Below are positions 17,346 to 26,096 of a stretch of 64,000 nucleotides of DNA, in pieces. Position 1 is the first letter of the stretch, and every line of letters begins with the position of its first letter. The translations under genes and the position numbers were made by a program. The stretch is from NCBI RefSeq assembly GCF_008831505.1, contig NZ_CP044507.1, forward strand, positions 682,001 to 746,000. The letters run 5' to 3'. The notes beneath the pieces are model-generated. The model had not been told where the DNA came from. It worked only from the letters and a program-made list of their open reading frames with translations, and did not search any database. The DNA comes from Chryseobacterium sp. (GTDB lineage Bacteria; Bacteroidota; Bacteroidia; Flavobacteriales; Weeksellaceae).

Positions 17346-18935
17346 ATGGCACAAGGAAAACAGACTCCACGTCAGAAAATGATTAACCTGATGTATTTAG
17401 TGTTCATCGCGATGATGGCGTTAAATATTGATGCGGAGATCATCAGATCCTATTATGAGTCCACTCAGTCACTGCGCGATACACGCCAGCTTACTGAGAC
17501 CAAGAATACTGAAATCTTTGAGGTAACTCTTGAAGCCAAAGCGGCTGCGGTTCCCGATACCTATGCACAGCCCTGGGAGCAGTACAAGGTGCTGAAAGGT
17601 AAGATTGATGATCTTGTCGCTCATGTTGATCAGGTGAAAGATAAAGTAAAGAAGGATTCCGAATTTTTTGAATTCCATCCTGAAACCAATCAGCCTATTG
17701 ATATCAGTGAGAACTTTACTGCCCTTAATAACAATACAGCTACAACTCAGTATTTCTTTAATGATGGTGATGAGACTGTTCCGTCTAACAACGCGAACGT
17801 TCTTAAGCAGAAGATGGATGATGTGCGTAATTACATCACACAGACATTTGGTAATAACGCCAATATGAAGTCTTTAGTAGACCGTGCAAATAAATCATTG
17901 AGAACCGAATACCCAAAAGATAGCAAACTTGAGGATAAAACTTGGTTGCAGTCTAAATTCTACAACCAGCCGCTTATCGCTGCAATCTCCAATCTGGAAA
18001 TCATTCAGAATGATGCACGTAATGTTCAGTCGGACGCCTTGGCTCTTATGCTGCAGGAAAAAGTGGATGCGAGTATTAAATTCAACCAGTATGACGCGAT
18101 TGTAAAAGCACCTACCGATGTAGTACAGGGCACTAAAGCTGAAGCTACTGTTTATCTTGCATCTTACTCCAACAGTGACAAGATCCGTATTTCCGGTGTT
18201 AACAGAACGGAGAATGGTAAGGGGATTATCGGTTTGAACACCGGTGGGCTTGGTGAAAGAAAAATTGGAGGTACCATTACGGTACAAATGGCGAACGGTG
18301 AACCTGTGACTATTCCTTACACCCATACATACAACGTAATTGCGGGACAGAAGGAAGTTCAGTTTGAAACCGGCGCAACAATATCTGCCGATAAGATGAA
18401 CGTTCTCTACCGTGGACTTGAAAACCCGATTTCAGGAGCGATCCTGGGTGTGGACAATTCCAGACTTTCTCTATCAGCACCTGGTGCCAATGTGAAGAGT
18501 GCAGGAGCAGGAAAGTGGATTGTTACACCAACTACAGGTACAACAATCAAGTTGACTGTTTCCGGTACCGGTCCAAGAGGCACACAGTCCAAAACATTTG
18601 ATTTCCGGGTGAAAGGTGTACCTGCAGCTCAGGGTCAGATCAGGGATAAGAATGTGGTTAGTATGCCTGCATCATCAATCAGCAAGCAGTTGGTTACGGC
18701 GACTATTCCGGACTTCGACTTCCCGGTTACATTTACCGTGACAGGTTTCAAGTTCAAAGTAGCAGGACGTGCCGCAACTTATATTACAGGAAACAGTCTT
18801 CAGTCTGTTGAAGGTATTACTAAGACCCTGCGTTCCGGAGATGCTGCCTGGATCTTCGATATCGAAGCTACGGCCAGCGGATTGGGTAACCAAAGGTTGA
18901 AGAATATCACCCCGGTTGTAATCAATGTTCAGTAA
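17346..18935 (+). CDS. gldM: Gliding motility / T9SS motor protein GldM
   Basis: A 529-residue protein with a short cytoplasmic N-terminus (MAQGKQTPRQKMINLMY), one transmembrane helix (LVFIAMMALNID) and a large periplasmic part ending in beta domains (ISADKMNVLYRGLENPISG, then SGTGPRGTQSKTFDFRVKG). GldM (PorM) spans the periplasm and passes torque from the GldL motor to the GldK/N ring. The N-terminal sequence is highly conserved in the family, which makes the identity secure. Canonical neighbours on both sides. Confidence 0.96.
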   Translation: MAQGKQTPRQKMINLMYLVFIAMMALNIDAEIIRSYYESTQSLRDTRQLTETKNTEIFEVTLEAKAAAVPDTYAQPWEQYKVLKGKIDDLVAHVDQVKDKVKKDSEFFEFHPETNQPIDISENFTALNNNTATTQYFFNDGDETVPSNNANVLKQKMDDVRNYITQTFGNNANMKSLVDRANKSLRTEYPKDSKLEDKTWLQSKFYNQPLIAAISNLEIIQNDARNVQSDALALMLQEKVDASIKFNQYDAIVKAPTDVVQGTKAEATVYLASYSNSDKIRISGVNRTENGKGIIGLNTGGLGERKIGGTITVQMANGEPVTIPYTHTYNVIAGQKEVQFETGATISADKMNVLYRGLENPISGAILGVDNSRLSLSAPGANVKSAGAGKWIVTPTTGTTIKLTVSGTGPRGTQSKTFDFRVKGVPAAQGQIRDKNVVSMPASSISKQLVTATIPDFDFPVTFTVTGFKFKVAGRAATYITGNSLQSVEGITKTLRSGDAAWIFDIEATASGLGNQRLKNITPVVINVQ

Positions 18936-18964
18936 AATTTTTAAATTGTATTAAATTCATTAAC

Positions 18965-19900
18965 ATGAAAAAATATATTAGCAGTTTTTTAGTAGTAGTT
19001 TCAGGGTTTGCATTTGCCCAGACTATTCTTAATGCTAAATCGCCGGAAGAATTCAGAAAACTCCGGGACGATAATATGCGCATCGTAGGAGACAGTATTG
19101 TTTCCGCTGAAATAACCCCGCTATCCTATGGTTATGTAGATGAAAAGGATATTTTGAAAAGTGTGTATGTTTGGGAAATCATAGACCTAAACGACAAGGT
19201 AAACCAGCCTTTCTACTATAATACTGAAATTGGTTTCAGCAATCAGACCAAGTCCATGTATCAGGTTTTGCTGGATGCAGCTTTATCCGGCCAGATCACT
19301 GAAGTGTATGAGGAGGAAGATTTCCTTACCAAGCTTTCACCTGAAGGTATCCTTAAGAGACTTGAGTCTACAAGAGTAGATGATGCCCTTATCGATATTT
19401 ACAACTCCGGCAGAACTCCGACTCAGGAGGAAATTGAAAGATATACGGACAGAATACGTACCACTTCTGATAAGGTACAGCTTCTGAAAGTGATGGGTAT
19501 GTGGTTTATAGACAAAAGAGACAGCCAGATGAAGTACAGACCTCTTGGTATTGCCGCTATGGGTCCTGATCCGGCAACTGCTGGTCAGCTTGGTCCGGAC
19601 GGACAGCCTATCGGTGGTGATGATGCCTATATCGACCTGTTTTGGATCTATTATCCTGATGCCCGTAAAGTACTTGCCAACAATATGGTTTTCAACAAGA
19701 AGAATACCGCTGCTGACTTAAGTTTCGATGACCTGATGAACGCAAGAAGATTCTCTTCTGTGATTTATAAATCATCTAATGGTTTGGGTGAGGGTACGAT
19801 TAGGGATTATATTCCAAGAAATGCTGAAGAACAGATCGAGGAGAGCAACCGTATCAAAGGTCAGATCCTTGCAATGGAAAACGAAATGTGGCATTATTAA
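18965..19900 (+). CDS. gldN: Gliding motility / T9SS ring protein GldN
   Basis: A 311-residue exported protein with signal peptide MKKYISSFLVVVSGFAFAQ. The mature part has the family segments DDNMRIVGDSIV, YVDEKDILKSVYVWEIIDL, FFIDKRDSQ-like MWFIDKRDSQMKYRPLGIA near residue 179, DLFWIYYPDARKVLA and FDDLMNARRFSSVIYK. GldN (PorN) joins GldK in the periplasmic ring. It is the last gene of the operon, which ends in a strong terminator 22 bp after its stop. Confidence 0.95.
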   Translation: MKKYISSFLVVVSGFAFAQTILNAKSPEEFRKLRDDNMRIVGDSIVSAEITPLSYGYVDEKDILKSVYVWEIIDLNDKVNQPFYYNTEIGFSNQTKSMYQVLLDAALSGQITEVYEEEDFLTKLSPEGILKRLESTRVDDALIDIYNSGRTPTQEEIERYTDRIRTTSDKVQLLKVMGMWFIDKRDSQMKYRPLGIAAMGPDPATAGQLGPDGQPIGGDDAYIDLFWIYYPDARKVLANNMVFNKKNTAADLSFDDLMNARRFSSVIYKSSNGLGEGTIRDYIPRNAEEQIEESNRIKGQILAMENEMWHY

Positions 19901-19922
19901 GAAAGCACTTTCAAATCAATAT

Positions 19923-19953
19923 AAACCTGAGTATCTTTACTCAGGTTTTTTTT
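19923..19953 (+). terminator. Intrinsic terminator of gldKLMN, touching the next start codon
   Basis: A perfect 11-bp stem (AAACCTGAGTA / TACTCAGGTTT, 19923-19933 and 19938-19948) with loop TCTT is followed by T5 up to 19953. The ATG of the next gene is at 19954. Confidence 0.85.
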
Positions 19954-20991
19954 ATGCAGAAAGTAGATTATATTATAGTTGGTAACGGTTATGCCGGGAT
20001 GTTTTTCGCGCATCAGCTTATTATGGCCGGTAAAAGTTTCATGATGTTCGGGAGCAGCTTGTCCGGTGCCTCACATGTGTCGGCGGGTGTCGTGAACCCT
20101 GTTGTACTCAAGAAATTCACCAGTTTTTGGCTGGCGCAGGAGCAGATTGACAGTTTAAAGAAGACGTTATCTGAAATGGAATCCTATACGGGTGAGATTT
20201 ACTATGTGGATGAACCCGTACGCCGGATCTTTCATGATGATAATGAAAAGTCGCTCTGGGAAAAGAAAAGAAACACGGAAAGCCTAAGTCCATTTCTTTC
20301 TCCGCAAATCACCAGGTTAGATGGGGTAAATAATGAATATGGCGTAGGTACGGTGATGCAGTCCGGGCGGCTTGATGTACAGAAATTCTTTACTTCACTT
20401 TCAGATTTTCTTTATAAACAGGGAGTCCTGTTTAAGGAATCCTTTAACTATAATCTCCTTGATCCAGTATCCCGCAAGTATGGAAACCTGGAATATGGCA
20501 CAGCTGTTTTTTGTGAAGGGATGGCTGTACTCAATAATCCCTTCTTCAGCAGTATTCCTGTGCTGCCTAATAAAGGACATCATTTAAAAGTAAACTTAGC
20601 TTCTGATCTGAACCTTTCCTCAACGTTAAAGAAAAAGCATTTTCTTTTCCCGCTGAGTAACGGTAAATATTATTATGGCGGAACTTATGACCGTCACCGG
20701 TTGGATCAGGGAATTGACCCGTCTGCTGTAGAGGAGTTAAAAGCTGGTCTGAGACTTCTTTACCCTCGTGATTTTGAGGTCGCTGAAGTGAATTTCGGGT
20801 TTCGGCCGACTGTGAGGGACAGACGTCCTATTTTAGGTGTTCATCCTGATTATAAAAATTTGTTCGTGTTCAATGGTTTGGGTGCCCGTGGTATACTCAA
20901 TGGAAATTATTTTTCAGAAATCCTGTACAGACATATCGAGTTGGGGACAGATATTCCGGTGGAAGTAGATTTAAAAAGATTTACACAATAA
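19954..20991 (+). CDS. FAD-dependent oxidoreductase (DAO family)
   Basis: A 345-residue flavoprotein of the D-amino-acid-oxidase fold. DYIIVGNGYAGMFFA at residues 5-19 is the dinucleotide-binding GxGxxG. HVSAGVVNPV (residues 43-52), the substrate-domain strand FGFRPTVRDRRPILGVHP near 286 and the C-terminal FVFNGLGARGILNG FAD loop follow. The substrate is unknown; relatives act on amino acids or on modified tRNA bases. The start MQKVDYIIVG is chosen because the FAD motif normally sits at the very N-terminus. The upstream start at 19888 would run through gldN and the terminator hairpin. No Shine-Dalgarno is possible within the T-tract. Confidence 0.8.
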   Translation: MQKVDYIIVGNGYAGMFFAHQLIMAGKSFMMFGSSLSGASHVSAGVVNPVVLKKFTSFWLAQEQIDSLKKTLSEMESYTGEIYYVDEPVRRIFHDDNEKSLWEKKRNTESLSPFLSPQITRLDGVNNEYGVGTVMQSGRLDVQKFFTSLSDFLYKQGVLFKESFNYNLLDPVSRKYGNLEYGTAVFCEGMAVLNNPFFSSIPVLPNKGHHLKVNLASDLNLSSTLKKKHFLFPLSNGKYYYGGTYDRHRLDQGIDPSAVEELKAGLRLLYPRDFEVAEVNFGFRPTVRDRRPILGVHPDYKNLFVFNGLGARGILNGNYFSEILYRHIELGTDIPVEVDLKRFTQ

Positions 20992-21018
20992 TAATTTTGT
21001 TTATATCTAAATTAATCC

Positions 21019-21026
21019 TATTTTTG
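21019..21026 (+). promoter_or_regulatory. Promoter of tRNA-Ser
   Basis: TATTTTTG fits TAnnTTTG, and TTTTG at 20995-20999 is a -33-like element 19 bp upstream. The tRNA starts 10 bp downstream. Confidence 0.6.
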
Positions 21027-21036
21027 CCCACCATTA

Positions 21037-21123
21037 AGAGAGGTGTCCGAGTGGTTGAAGGAGCTAGCCTGGAAAGCTAGTATACGGGTAACTGTATCGA
21101 GGGTTCGAATCCCTTCCTCTCTG
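21037..21123 (+). tRNA. tRNA-Ser (anticodon GGA)
   Basis: An 87-nt class II tRNA. The acceptor is AGAGAGG / CCTCTCT with discriminator G at 21123. The anticodon stem is CTAGC / GCTAG with loop CTGGAAA (GGA at 21071-21073). A long variable arm and T-arm AGGG TTCGAAT CCCT follow. CCA is not encoded. Confidence 0.96.
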
Positions 21124-21131
21124 CAGTAAGC

Positions 21132-21163
21132 ATCCTGCCGTATTATACGGCAGGATTTTTTTT
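21132..21163 (+). terminator. Intrinsic terminator of tRNA-Ser
   Basis: ATCCTGCCGT (21132-21141) pairs with ACGGCAGGAT (21147-21156) around ATTAT, followed by T7. Confidence 0.8.
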
Positions 21164-21178
21164 GCTCATTAATTTATT

Positions 21179-21213
21179 AAAAAACAGCCCGTACAAAATG
21201 TACAGGCTTTTTT
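21179..21213 (-). terminator. Terminator of the stress-protein-like gene
   Basis: AGCC/GGCT and GTACA/TGTAC stems with one C-A mismatch (21186-21208) have A6 on the left (T6 on the minus strand), which suits the minus-strand gene ending at 21233. T6 on the right could also act on the + strand. Confidence 0.55.
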
Positions 21214-21232
21214 GAAAATATTTAAGGTAATG

Positions 21233-21772
21233 TTACAGTCTTGCTTCTGTATCATCGTTATACCAGCGGTCGTATGTATAGCGTGCATCTTCTTCATTTC
21301 TTGGCTTATAGCCCATGTAGATACCGCCATCCTTAATTTCAGACTCGTAACGAGCGGCCTCATCTTCAGGAACACCTGCACCTGTAAGGGCACCTACAAG
21401 ACCACCGGTTGCTGCACCGGCACCGGCACCAGCAAGACCTGCAGCCAACGGACCTGCTACAACAAGTCCAAGACCTGGAAGAAGTACGTTGGAACCAATC
21501 GCAGCTACTGCGCCTACTACCGCGCCAATTCCGCCGCCGATCAGTGATCCTGTTCCTGCGTTGTCTGCAACTTTGTCGCCGAGAGCAGTATCGCGGTCAG
21601 AGTTGGTAAAGTAAGTATCACGTGTTTTATCAGACATCAGCACATTTACATCATCCTTGCTGTACCCTCTTCCGTGAAGATCTTCATAAGCTCTGTCGGC
21701 CTCCTCTCTGGTTCTGAACACTCTGGATACATAATCGTTTCTGAATTCTGGTCTGAATGGTTGATTTTCCAT
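21233..21772 (-). CDS. YflT-like stress protein with glycine-zipper segment
   Basis: A 179-residue protein. Residues 12-45 (YVSRVFRTREEADRAYEDL, then HGRGYSKDDVNVLMSD) resemble the general stress protein 17M (YflT) domain. A long Gly/Ala-rich hydrophobic stretch at residues 73-135, with GxxxG spacing and AGAGAGAATGG, forms a glycine zipper that may insert in a membrane. The tail VPEDEAARYESEIKDGG is typical of these low-complexity stress proteins. Role inferred as envelope stress tolerance; no catalytic motif. Single gene with its own terminator. Confidence 0.7.
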   Translation of the reverse strand: MENQPFRPEFRNDYVSRVFRTREEADRAYEDLHGRGYSKDDVNVLMSDKTRDTYFTNSDRDTALGDKVADNAGTGSLIGGGIGAVVGAVAAIGSNVLLPGLGLVVAGPLAAGLAGAGAGAATGGLVGALTGAGVPEDEAARYESEIKDGGIYMGYKPRNEEDARYTYDRWYNDDTEARL

Positions 21773-21957
21773 AATAGTAAAATTTTAAATGTTAATATTT
21801 TGTTGTGCTACCTAAAATCCAATTACGGTGCCACAGGACCGCGTCTTAACATTGTTTAACACTATAAAAAATCTGCATAAACTGCCTGATGACCGTTATT
21901 CAAACTTGCAGTATGTTTGTGCTTGCTTGCAACCCACACGTTGCCAGAGATATCTGA

Positions 21958-22983
21958 TTAGTTTGTTACTTCGCTGAATTCACCACTCAAACATTTGGTA
22001 AAGTTTTCGGAAAACGACCCGGAGTAATTGGGATTGTCCAGCAGGTGCATTGCCTTCGTAATTGCACTTTCAGCGGTCATATCTTGTCCACTTATGGCTC
22101 CTATCCTGTTAAAGATATTACTGTTCTCGTATTTCCCGAAACTTATACCTCCCGAGATACACTGTGTAACAACCACAATCTCTGTCCCGTTCTCCCTAAT
22201 TTTACGCAGTGTGCGTTCAGTTTTGGCACTGCTGAAAATGGTACCGCTGCCAAAGACCTGTAAGATCAGCACCTTCATTTTCGGTATCTCAGTAAAATAC
22301 TCCAGTGTCATGCCCGGAAAAATTCGCCAGAACAGTACTTCACGGGAGATATGCATATCTGCAGAAAAGGGAAGTTCAGCCGGGCTGCGGTATAGAGCAT
22401 CCTTATCTACCTTCAGATGTACACCGGATTGTCCCAGCATAGGATAATTTGGACTTTGATAGGCGTCAAAGTATTCAGCTGAATATTTTAAGGTGCGGTT
22501 CCCGCGCAGCAGTTTATATTCAAAATAAATGGCCACCTCCTGAATAACGGCTTCCCCGTTTTCGTAGAGGCTCGCGTAATAGAGGCCGGTGAGCAGATTT
22601 TCTTTTGCATCGGTACGCAGATCGCCAATTGGGAGCTGGGAACCTGTAAGGATAACCGGTTTTCTCAGTCCTTTCAGCATGAAACTTAAAGCTGAGGCGG
22701 TATAGGACATGGTATCCGTCCCGTGAAGGATCAGGAATCCGTCATAGCTCTCATAATTTTCCTGAATATACCCGGCCACTTTTTTCCATTCCTCCGGGCC
22801 CAGGTCAGAGGAATCGATTGGCTTACTGAAAGCCTTTACTGAGATCTCACATTCAATAAGGCTCATTTCCGGGATTTTACTGAAGATATTTGAAAAATTA
22901 AACGGAACGAGCGCTCCGGTTTCATAGTTTTTTTCCATTCCTATGGTTCCACCCGTATAAATCAAGAGTACATTGCGTTTCAT
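21958..22983 (-). CDS. ansA: L-asparaginase, type I
   Basis: A 341-residue cytoplasmic asparaginase hydrolysing L-asparagine to aspartate and ammonia. The two catalytic threonines are in LIYTGGTIGM (residues 7-16) and in LHGTDTMSYTASALSFML near residue 86, the latter followed by PVILTGSQLPIGDLRTDAKEN. There is no signal peptide, which argues for the type I enzyme. C-terminal dimer segments (VFGSGTIF and TQCISGGISFGKYENS) are present. It is divergent from the L,D-transpeptidase gene. Confidence 0.95.
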   Translation of the reverse strand: MKRNVLLIYTGGTIGMEKNYETGALVPFNFSNIFSKIPEMSLIECEISVKAFSKPIDSSDLGPEEWKKVAGYIQENYESYDGFLILHGTDTMSYTASALSFMLKGLRKPVILTGSQLPIGDLRTDAKENLLTGLYYASLYENGEAVIQEVAIYFEYKLLRGNRTLKYSAEYFDAYQSPNYPMLGQSGVHLKVDKDALYRSPAELPFSADMHISREVLFWRIFPGMTLEYFTEIPKMKVLILQVFGSGTIFSSAKTERTLRKIRENGTEIVVVTQCISGGISFGKYENSNIFNRIGAISGQDMTAESAITKAMHLLDNPNYSGSFSENFTKCLSGEFSEVTN

Positions 22984-23063
22984 AGTCGTAAATTTACGGT
23001 AATTCGGCCTAAACTGAAATAAGTGTAAATGAACCCGTTATTTTTTTTAAATCGTAAATGTGC

Positions 23064-23071
23064 TAAATTTG
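23064..23071 (+). promoter_or_regulatory. -7 promoter box that decides the L,D-transpeptidase start
   Basis: TAAATTTG is an exact TAnnTTTG match. It lies inside the 5' part of the longest reading frame (from 23029), so translation must begin downstream, at 23101 or 23110. Confidence 0.5.
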
Positions 23072-23100
23072 GTATTATTCTTGGAAATGTGAGCGCAAAG

Positions 23101-24090
23101 ATGACCAATATGAAGGAAATAGTGCGGAAGGAGGGTACGGCCCTATTAGCAGGGTTTGTGATGATGAACCTTATAAACTGTACAAAAAGTGAAACTATGC
23201 CTGCCCGGGAGGACCAGGCTTTAAAGAAGCAGCAGCAGCAGCAGCAGCAGCAGAAAATTGAAGATTCACTCCGCCGTGAGGCAGAGCGTGTGAAATATAC
23301 GTATTTTCTGTTTCCGAAAAATAAGAAAGATTCCGCAATGGCGGTTTTTAAAGAGAAATTCAGCGACAGTGAACAATATACGGTTTTGGCTTTGAACCGA
23401 CTTGATAAAAAGAACAGCTGGAGGGCAGATTCACTGATAATTCCGGACAAATTTGCGGATGATTTCCTTCAGTATTCCCCCTTTCCGAAAACGCTTGATT
23501 CATTGAAACAGGTGGACAAGATGGTTTTTTTCTCTTATGCGATGCATGCTTACGCACTCTATGAAGGTGGCAGTCTAATTAAATGGGGGCCGAGCAGTAT
23601 GGGTAAAAAAGCCACACCTACTAAAAAAGGACTCATGTTTGCCAACTGGAAAAAGGAAGAAGCGATTTCCACTTCAAATTCTGAATGGATTTTACGCTGG
23701 AACTTTAATATTCATAATACCCTGGGCATAGGCTGGCACCAATATGACCTTCCGGGCCACCATGCGTCGCATTCATGTCTCAGACTGCTGGAGGAAGATG
23801 CCAAATGGATGTATTCCTGGGCAGACACCTGGATCCTTAAGGACGGAGGGCAAACCTTAGCTGCCAAAGGTACGCCTGTAATCGTCTTTGGCGATTCCGA
23901 TTTCAAAAGCCGTCCCTGGCTTAAACTGCCGTCAGATCCGGCAGCCAACGAAATTTCTGAAGCTGACCTGAACCGCGTCTTCCTGCCTCATCTCACAGAA
24001 ATTCTCAGAGAGCAGGAGCAGGCCAAATTATTACGCAACAAATCGTTATCAGCAGTAAAAAAGGATAATAAGATTACTCCGCGGGCGTAG
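23101..24090 (+). CDS. L,D-transpeptidase (YkuD-like) lipoprotein with polyglutamine tract
   Basis: A 329-residue lipoprotein; ATG 23101 (MTNMKEIVRK) and ATG 23110 are both possible and give a signal peptide ending NLINC. After the lipobox, residues 44-51 are eight consecutive glutamines. The C-terminal half has a YkuD-type catalytic site: YALYEGGSLIKWGPSSMG strand, HNTLGIGWHQYDLPGHHASHSCLRL with the H-x-S-H-S-C pattern near residue 219-228, and KGTPVIVFG. Such enzymes make 3-3 crosslinks or attach lipoproteins to peptidoglycan. The last 17 bp overlap the convergent gene. Confidence 0.8.
   Translation: MTNMKEIVRKEGTALLAGFVMMNLINCTKSETMPAREDQALKKQQQQQQQQKIEDSLRREAERVKYTYFLFPKNKKDSAMAVFKEKFSDSEQYTVLALNRLDKKNSWRADSLIIPDKFADDFLQYSPFPKTLDSLKQVDKMVFFSYAMHAYALYEGGSLIKWGPSSMGKKATPTKKGLMFANWKKEEAISTSNSEWILRWNFNIHNTLGIGWHQYDLPGHHASHSCLRLLEEDAKWMYSWADTWILKDGGQTLAAKGTPVIVFGDSDFKSRPWLKLPSDPAANEISEADLNRVFLPHLTEILREQEQAKLLRNKSLSAVKKDNKITPRA
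23230..23253 (+). repeat. (CAG)8 triplet repeat coding for Gln8
   Basis: Eight uninterrupted CAG codons lie in the L,D-transpeptidase gene just after the lipobox region. Pure triplet runs can expand or contract without a frameshift, so the linker length may vary between strains. Confidence 0.9.
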
Positions 24091-24613
24091 TTTCCGCTGC
24101 TTCATGTGGCAGGGTAGAACTGATGGCGAATTTCCTGAGCAGCTTCATTTCGTGAGCTGCTTTTTTCTGACCCCATAACGACGCCAGATAGGTGAGTATG
24201 ATGAGTGCCAGAGTTACAAATGACACCGGAAGTGCCCATGTGTAGTCATCAATCTTAATTTTTTCGCCTACAAACCACAAGGTGATGAATACCATCCATA
24301 GTATTCCAAACAGGAAATACAGAAACATAAAGAATGTCCAGACTGCTGCACTTGGACCAAAGATGCCTCTGACTGCTGTCCTGCCATCCTCCAGTTCGGT
24401 ACGCAGTGCAAGGTTAGGTTTCCAGTAGTGGTCATACTCTGTTATTACCGTAATGACAGCCGTTTGCGGATTGATGTTGCCTGCAAAGTACTTACCGTGC
24501 TTCTTAAGATATGCTTTCAGGTTTTGCGAGTACTCTTCAGGACTTAGGGAAGTATACATTTTAAACCGGGGTCTGGACCTCATACGGTCCATGGTTGTTT
24601 CTTCAGTATTCAT
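24074..24613 (-). CDS. Two-TM membrane protein of unknown function
   Basis: A 179-residue protein with a polar N-terminal region (KMYTSLSPEEYSQNLKAYLKKH) that may form a small domain, a conserved-looking YDHYWKPNLALRTELEDG stretch, and two hydrophobic helices (residues 90-118 and 127-146). The tail is basic and then acidic. No family recognised with confidence. Its ATG overlaps the stop of the upstream protease gene (24610-24613), so the two are translationally coupled. Its own end overlaps the convergent transpeptidase gene by 17 bp. Confidence 0.65.
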   Translation of the reverse strand: MNTEETTMDRMRSRPRFKMYTSLSPEEYSQNLKAYLKKHGKYFAGNINPQTAVITVITEYDHYWKPNLALRTELEDGRTAVRGIFGPSAAVWTFFMFLYFLFGILWMVFITLWFVGEKIKIDDYTWALPVSFVTLALIILTYLASLWGQKKAAHEMKLLRKFAISSTLPHEAAETTPAE

Positions 24614-25947
24614 TGTATATCGGTGTAAGGTACAGGGTCTTCCAGGAAAAAAGTGAATTTATGGAATTTATCTTTTCTGATAATCTCAACTGTAATTTTT
24701 TTGCCCGGTTCAGACTTTAACAGCTGCATAATGTGATCCAGTTTCATCTCCGCTGTATTTCTGTTGTTCAGTTTCATGAGTTTGTCACCCTTCCTTAAGC
24801 CTGCACGTGATGCGGGCGATCCTGCACGGATTCCCGCTACCGAATATTCCGGTTTCAGGCTAAACTTATAGCGGAATTCATTGGTGGCAGCAGCATATCC
24901 GCCGGCGGTTTCAGAATGGCGCGGCGAGGGATTCTCCACTTTAACGAGTTCCTGGCTCCAGGTCATGCCGTCATGTTTCACTTCCAGACCACTCATATTC
25001 AGGTGAAAGGGATCATCATAATAGCGGTTTTTCTTTAAGTAGAGCTTATTCATGGGATAATCAAAAATAAGGGTAAAACGCCTCAGCAGGTCATTGCCAA
25101 TTGAGCCTTTTCTGCCCGGCACCAAGGTAAGATGCCGCACAGACTCAGCATCAGGATGCGCGGCCAGGGGTTTTTCAAAAGTGAATCTGTCCAGATACAA
25201 CCGATGGATGCGACTCCTTTTACCATAAATATCTCCATTAAATCCGCGGCCCAGGAAATCGTCAATATTTGGGCGGTTGTACTGGAATCCGTCAATTACT
25301 TCGGGAAAAAGCCAAAGTGGATCACTGTTTCCCAGGTCCAGCAACAGTTTGGAATCCTGCCGAAAAGCTACCTGTTCCACTCCCGCCATGACATAAGGCT
25401 TATTACTTTCAATCGTAATGTCCAGCTCCGCAAATGATTTTCTGGGAATTTTATAGTTGCTGTGTTTCCGGTAAACGGTAATTTTTTTTGCCTGATAATC
25501 AATTTTGACCTGATGGTTACGGAAAAAGGGATAGCCTATAATGCCGTTCACAGGAATACCGACATGTGAGGAGAAGTTAAACTCTTCATCCAGAATAACA
25601 AAAATGGTATGATTGCTGTCCGCGAAAGTACTGCCGATCTGCACTTTATTATTTACTGATTTCAAACCTTCAATTTCAAGTGCACCACCCAGTCCTGAAA
25701 ATTTTACTCGTTCAGTATCCTGCAGCACGAGCTCGCTGTCACCCACACTGAAAAGCAGTGTTTCCGCCACTCCGGTGTCCAGGAGGAAGGTAAGCTCCAC
25801 TCCGTTTACAGTAATCGGAATAAAAATGAGATTATTGATTAGTTGAAATGAAATGGTTTCCTTCTTCGTATTCTGATCCAGCAGTAAACCGTCCTGCGCA
25901 CGTACGTAGGAAAGGGTTAAAACCAAAAGTATCAACAGGGATTTCAC
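24610..25947 (-). CDS. Secreted aspartyl protease-like protein with PDZ domain
   Basis: A 445-residue exported protein (signal MKSLLILLVLTLSYVRAQ). It has a retropepsin-like fold: FLLDTGVAETLLF at residues 54-66 holds the catalytic Asp in DTG. A later LLLDLGNSDPLWLF near residue 200 is the second half, with DLG in place of DTG. A PDZ domain ends the protein (SVAGIRAGSPASRAGLRKGDKLMKLN, then the ITVEIIRKDKFHKFTFFL strand). Similar Bacteroidota proteins are called aspartyl protease/PDZ proteins; the substrate is unknown. It is the first gene of a pair with the two-TM protein and has a terminator-bearing leader upstream. Confidence 0.8.
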   Translation of the reverse strand: MKSLLILLVLTLSYVRAQDGLLLDQNTKKETISFQLINNLIFIPITVNGVELTFLLDTGVAETLLFSVGDSELVLQDTERVKFSGLGGALEIEGLKSVNNKVQIGSTFADSNHTIFVILDEEFNFSSHVGIPVNGIIGYPFFRNHQVKIDYQAKKITVYRKHSNYKIPRKSFAELDITIESNKPYVMAGVEQVAFRQDSKLLLDLGNSDPLWLFPEVIDGFQYNRPNIDDFLGRGFNGDIYGKRSRIHRLYLDRFTFEKPLAAHPDAESVRHLTLVPGRKGSIGNDLLRRFTLIFDYPMNKLYLKKNRYYDDPFHLNMSGLEVKHDGMTWSQELVKVENPSPRHSETAGGYAAATNEFRYKFSLKPEYSVAGIRAGSPASRAGLRKGDKLMKLNNRNTAEMKLDHIMQLLKSEPGKKITVEIIRKDKFHKFTFFLEDPVPYTDIQ

Positions 25948-25988
25948 CTCTTGAAGTTACAAAATCTTTCAGCTGCATTTGTACTCTT

Positions 25989-26096
25989 TTATGTAGTGAG
26001 GAAAAATCCGCGCATTATTCCAGACCAAAAAAAATCTCCGGAAGCGGTTCCGGAGACTGATGCAGCAGGACTTTTTCCCATCATTTGTGTTTTCAT
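25989..26096 (-). CDS. Possible 35-residue leader peptide overlapping a terminator
   Basis: The minus strand from ATG 26096 reads a 35-codon frame beginning MKTQMMGKSPAASVSG and ending at 25989. A perfect intrinsic terminator lies inside it (codons 14-24), and the aspartyl protease gene starts 41 bp after its stop on the same strand. A -7-like box (TAATTTAG) is at 26135-26142. The frame may be a leader peptide for attenuation or chance; there is no codon-bias evidence. Confidence 0.25.
   Translation of the reverse strand: MKTQMMGKSPAASVSGTASGDFFWSGIMRGFFLTT
26027..26056 (-). terminator. Strong intrinsic terminator upstream of the aspartyl protease gene
   Basis: On the minus strand a perfect 9-bp stem (TCTCCGGAA / TTCCGGAGA, 26048-26056 and 26035-26043) with a 4-base loop is followed by T8. 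It must end a minus-strand transcript starting within about 100 bp upstream, because no larger gene is there. The rest of 26097-26434 shows only the probable promoter of this transcript and the AT-rich leader of the + strand regulator. Confidence 0.75.
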
